Assembly: GCA_002499345.1 (NCBI GenBank)
Contig: DALF01000030.1
Coordinates: forward strand, 1-8,874
Direction: 5' to 3'
Length of the DNA stretch: 8,874 nucleotides
Source: Euryarchaeota archaeon UBA170
GTDB taxonomy: Archaea; Thermoplasmatota; Poseidoniia; Poseidoniales; Thalassarchaeaceae
Shown: positions 7,000-8,874 of the stretch, in pieces
Position numbering within the stretch: the stretch's first letter is position 1
How the letters are laid out: every line of letters starts with the position of its first letter
Program-made: the position numbers and the translations under genes
Notes under the pieces: model-generated
Database searches by the model: none
What the model was told of the DNA's origin: nothing
What the model saw: the letters and a program-made list of their open reading frames with translations, nothing else

Positions 7000-8727
7000 A
7001 TGGACAGTAACGTGGCAGGAAGGGGAACCTCTTCATTTGTAGACGATGGCTTCAATCCTGGTGATTGGGATGAAATAAAGCCTTATGTGAATGAGCTACT
7101 GAACAGAAAAATCTCCTGCTCAAAGTGCATTGAAGGAATAATTAGAGATGCGTCTGAACTCTCTGAGCATATCTCAGAAAAGGGAGCACTGTTATACATA
7201 GCAATGACCTGTGATACCGAGAGTGAGGAAAAAAGGTCTTCTTTCCTAGATTTCGTAGAAAATATAAGGCCCAAGCTCTCAGAGTTCTCTGATTCACTAA
7301 ATCGTAGATTGATTGAGCATGAAGCTGTAAAGAGCCTTCCGTCCAGGTATGATTTAATGATTAGATCGATGAAAAATGATATCGATATATTCAGGAAGGA
7401 GAATATTCCTTTGGGAGTTGAACAGACCAAGTTAGTAACCGAGTCACAGACAATAAATGGGGCAATGACAGTAGAATTCAACGGTAATGAGTATACACTC
7501 CCAGAAATGAGGTGCTTCTTAGAGTCCAACGAGAGAGCAATCAGAGAGGGAGCTTGGAAGGCCGTATCAGACCGAAGAATGCAAGATGAAGAAAGGCTCT
7601 CAGAGATTTTTGATGAGTTGATATTCATAAGGAGCAAGATAGCAAAAAATGCTGGTTTTGACACATACACAGACTACATGTTCAGAGCTATGGAGAGGTT
7701 TGACTACAGCAAAGAAGACTGTTTAGAGTTCCATGATGCAATTGAGGCTGTATGCGTTCCGTTGATGAGAAAAATAAATTCTCAAAGAGTTGGTTCTCTA
7801 GATCTGGATTTCCTCATGCCTTGGGATGTTAATGAGAAGACAGGGGTAGGGCCTGATTTACAAGGACGGGCACCATTGAATCCCTTCGATAATGTAGGTG
7901 AAATGGTAGAGAAGCTTTCCACACTGTTTCACAACATGTCCAAAGACTTGGGAGAGAAATTCGATATGCTTGTAGAGATGGATACGCTGGATTTGGATAC
8001 TCGTAAGGGAAAGGCACCTGGTGGTTATCAGTACTATCTACAGAAAAGTAGAGTGCCATTTATCTTCATGAATGCCGCTGGCTTACAAGGAGATTTAGAG
8101 ACTATGATACATGAGGCAGGTCACGCTTTCCATTCAATATATTGTAGTCATCTAGAGCTAATTGGCGAGAGGGGGTATCCGATAGAGTTCGCTGAAGTAG
8201 CTTCTATGTCTATGGAACTAATGACACAGGAGCATTGGAGTGAGTTCTATGATGAAGAAGGGGCCAATAGAGCTAAGATGGGGCATTTAGAAGGAGTTAT
8301 TTTCCTTCTCCCATGGATAGCGACAATTGACTCATTCCAACATTGGATTTACTCAAATCCTGAGCATACCAGGGAAGAGAGAGCAAGAGTCTGGAACTCA
8401 ATTAGAGATAGGTTCGGATCTAATATGAATTGGGGGGAATATACAAAATTCCGAGATGTCTCATGGCAACAGCAGGGACATCTATTCGGAGTACCATTCT
8501 ACTATGTTGAGTATGGAATTGCTCAGCTAGGTGCACTGCAATTATGGAGAACCCAGAGGAAAGATCCGGAAAAGGCACTCTCCGATTATTCTAATGCGAT
8601 GAGGCTTGGTAACACTAAAACTCTTCCAGAGCTATTTACCGCAGCAGACATCAAGTTAGGATTTGATGAGCGTCATTTGAGCTCATTAATTCAAGAAGTC
8701 AGAACTGCTATGGCTGAACTGAACTGA
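7000..8727 (+). CDS. pepF: M3-family oligoendopeptidase F
   Basis: The 575-residue protein has the M3 metallopeptidase core. The zinc site HEAGHAFH holds H371, E372 and H375, and the third ligand E399 lies 24 residues after H375 in FAEVASM. Near the C-terminus, HLFGVPFYYVEYGIAQLG (494-511) carries the His and Tyr residues that line the active site in this family. The length (~575) is typical of oligoendopeptidase F (about 560-600). The enzyme cleaves short peptides in the cytoplasm and has no signal peptide here. The ATG at 7000 starts just after the Cgi121 stop (6954-6956), with a palindromic A/T element 23-29 bases upstream that suggests its own leaderless promoter. It faces radA, with only 24 bases between the two stop codons. 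A dipeptidyl or carboxypeptidase member of M3 is less likely given the length and domain pattern. Confidence 0.92.
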   Translation: MDSNVAGRGTSSFVDDGFNPGDWDEIKPYVNELLNRKISCSKCIEGIIRDASELSEHISEKGALLYIAMTCDTESEEKRSSFLDFVENIRPKLSEFSDSLNRRLIEHEAVKSLPSRYDLMIRSMKNDIDIFRKENIPLGVEQTKLVTESQTINGAMTVEFNGNEYTLPEMRCFLESNERAIREGAWKAVSDRRMQDEERLSEIFDELIFIRSKIAKNAGFDTYTDYMFRAMERFDYSKEDCLEFHDAIEAVCVPLMRKINSQRVGSLDLDFLMPWDVNEKTGVGPDLQGRAPLNPFDNVGEMVEKLSTLFHNMSKDLGEKFDMLVEMDTLDLDTRKGKAPGGYQYYLQKSRVPFIFMNAAGLQGDLETMIHEAGHAFHSIYCSHLELIGERGYPIEFAEVASMSMELMTQEHWSEFYDEEGANRAKMGHLEGVIFLLPWIATIDSFQHWIYSNPEHTREERARVWNSIRDRFGSNMNWGEYTKFRDVSWQQQGHLFGVPFYYVEYGIAQLGALQLWRTQRKDPEKALSDYSNAMRLGNTKTLPELFTAADIKLGFDERHLSSLIQEVRTAMAELN

Positions 8728-8737
8728 GTCGGACACG

Positions 8738-8767
8738 GGGTCCGCGGGATATCAATCCCGCAGACCC
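8738..8767. terminator. Long hairpin at the convergent pepF/radA 3' ends
   Basis: GCGGGAT (8744-8750) pairs fully with ATCCCGC (8755-8761) around the loop ATCA. After a single C-A mismatch, GGGTC (8738-8742) pairs with GACCC (8763-8767), giving 12 pairs in all. The loop bases 8752-8754 are the radA stop codon read on the minus strand. The hairpin lies in the 24 bases after pepF and in the 3' end of radA, so it could end or protect both transcripts. No T-rich tract follows it on either strand, so a classic intrinsic terminator is not shown; a 3'-end stability or processing role is as likely. Confidence 0.5.
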
Positions 8768-8874
8768 TCGCTTGTCACGTTGAAGACCGCCTCCCCATCA
8801 GGCAGGTTAGGACTGTCTACCAGGCGAGCAATTCTACGGCCCCCCTTGGACTTCCTAAGGTACAGGCGGAACGT
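8752..8874 (-). CDS. radA: RadA recombinase, last 40 codons (5' part beyond the window)
   Basis: Translated from the minus strand, the last 40 codons before the TGA at 8754-8752 read RLYLRKSKGGRRIARL, then VDSPNLPDGEAVF and a final EGLRD. This matches the conserved C-terminal end of archaeal RadA, where the Leu-Arg-Lys-x-Lys-Gly-Gly-(Lys/Arg)-Arg-Ile-Ala-Arg stretch and the Asp-x-Pro-x-Leu-Pro-x-Gly-Glu-Ala motif are characteristic. RadA forms filaments on single-stranded DNA and drives strand exchange in homologous recombination. The gene is convergent with pepF, and its stop lies in the loop of a long hairpin. Only a short piece is visible, but the match is close to what I recall of the family, so confidence is high for identity. 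Confidence 0.88.
   Translation of the reverse strand, partial: TFRLYLRKSKGGRRIARLVDSPNLPDGEAVFNVTSEGLRD

Noticed and set aside
7083..7670. Minus-strand open frame of 195 codons within pepF
   Set aside because: It is Ser/Leu-rich as expected from reading the opposite strand of Glu- and Arg-rich coding sequence, and pepF fully explains the region.
8755..8874. Possible non-coding RNA in the GC-rich right edge
   Set aside because: The minus strand translates without interruption to the conserved C-terminus of RadA, which explains the sequence.

Overview
The window carries an archaeal chromosome segment with ordinary housekeeping genes around one large repeat-built surface protein. The archaeal call rests on three informational genes: a Hel308-type helicase, a Cgi121-type KEOPS subunit, and the C-terminal tail of RadA at the right edge. 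The probable group is marine Euryarchaeota/Thermoplasmatota (Poseidoniales, 'Marine Group II'). That is an inference from the Asp-rich, calcium-type surface repeats, the sparse Shine-Dalgarno sites, the moderate base composition and the heavy use of AGA/AGG arginine codons. No marker gene in the window proves it.

Layout, left to right. (1) Bases 1-1839, + strand: the 3' part of a surface protein whose 5' end lies outside the window. It has four tandem 94-residue modules, each a thrombospondin-type-3-like half followed by a MopE-like half. A small C-terminal extracellular domain, one membrane helix and a short cytoplasmic tail ending in a proline run follow. (2) Bases 1833-3233, - strand: a zinc-dependent succinylglutamate desuccinylase/aspartoacylase-family protein with a long charged N-terminal extension. 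It converges on gene 1 and overlaps it by 7 bases. (3) A 63-base divergent intergenic region with a short palindrome at its centre. (4) Bases 3297-3773, + strand: a PaaI-like hotdog thioesterase. (5) Bases 3822-6371: Hel308 helicase with an unusual acidic insert. (6) Bases 6396-6956: Cgi121. (7) Bases 7000-8727: M3-family oligoendopeptidase F. (8) Bases 8752-8874, - strand: the last 40 codons of radA, convergent with pepF. A long hairpin (8738-8767) spans this junction, and the radA stop codon sits in its loop.

Hel308 and Cgi121 are 24 bases apart, with a Shine-Dalgarno-like site before Cgi121, so they are probably co-transcribed. pepF may join that transcript, but a palindromic A/T element at leaderless-promoter distance suggests it has its own promoter. 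Helicase, KEOPS subunit and RadA together suggest a replication/repair/tRNA-modification housekeeping neighbourhood. The desuccinylase and thioesterase share a divergent control region but have no evident common pathway.

I found no mobile element, CRISPR array, tRNA or rRNA, and no convincing new multi-gene system. No gene-free stretch exceeds 63 bases. The most notable items are the indel-free 94-residue modular repeat, the Hel308 insert, the charged extension on the desuccinylase-family protein, and the hairpin enclosing the radA stop codon.
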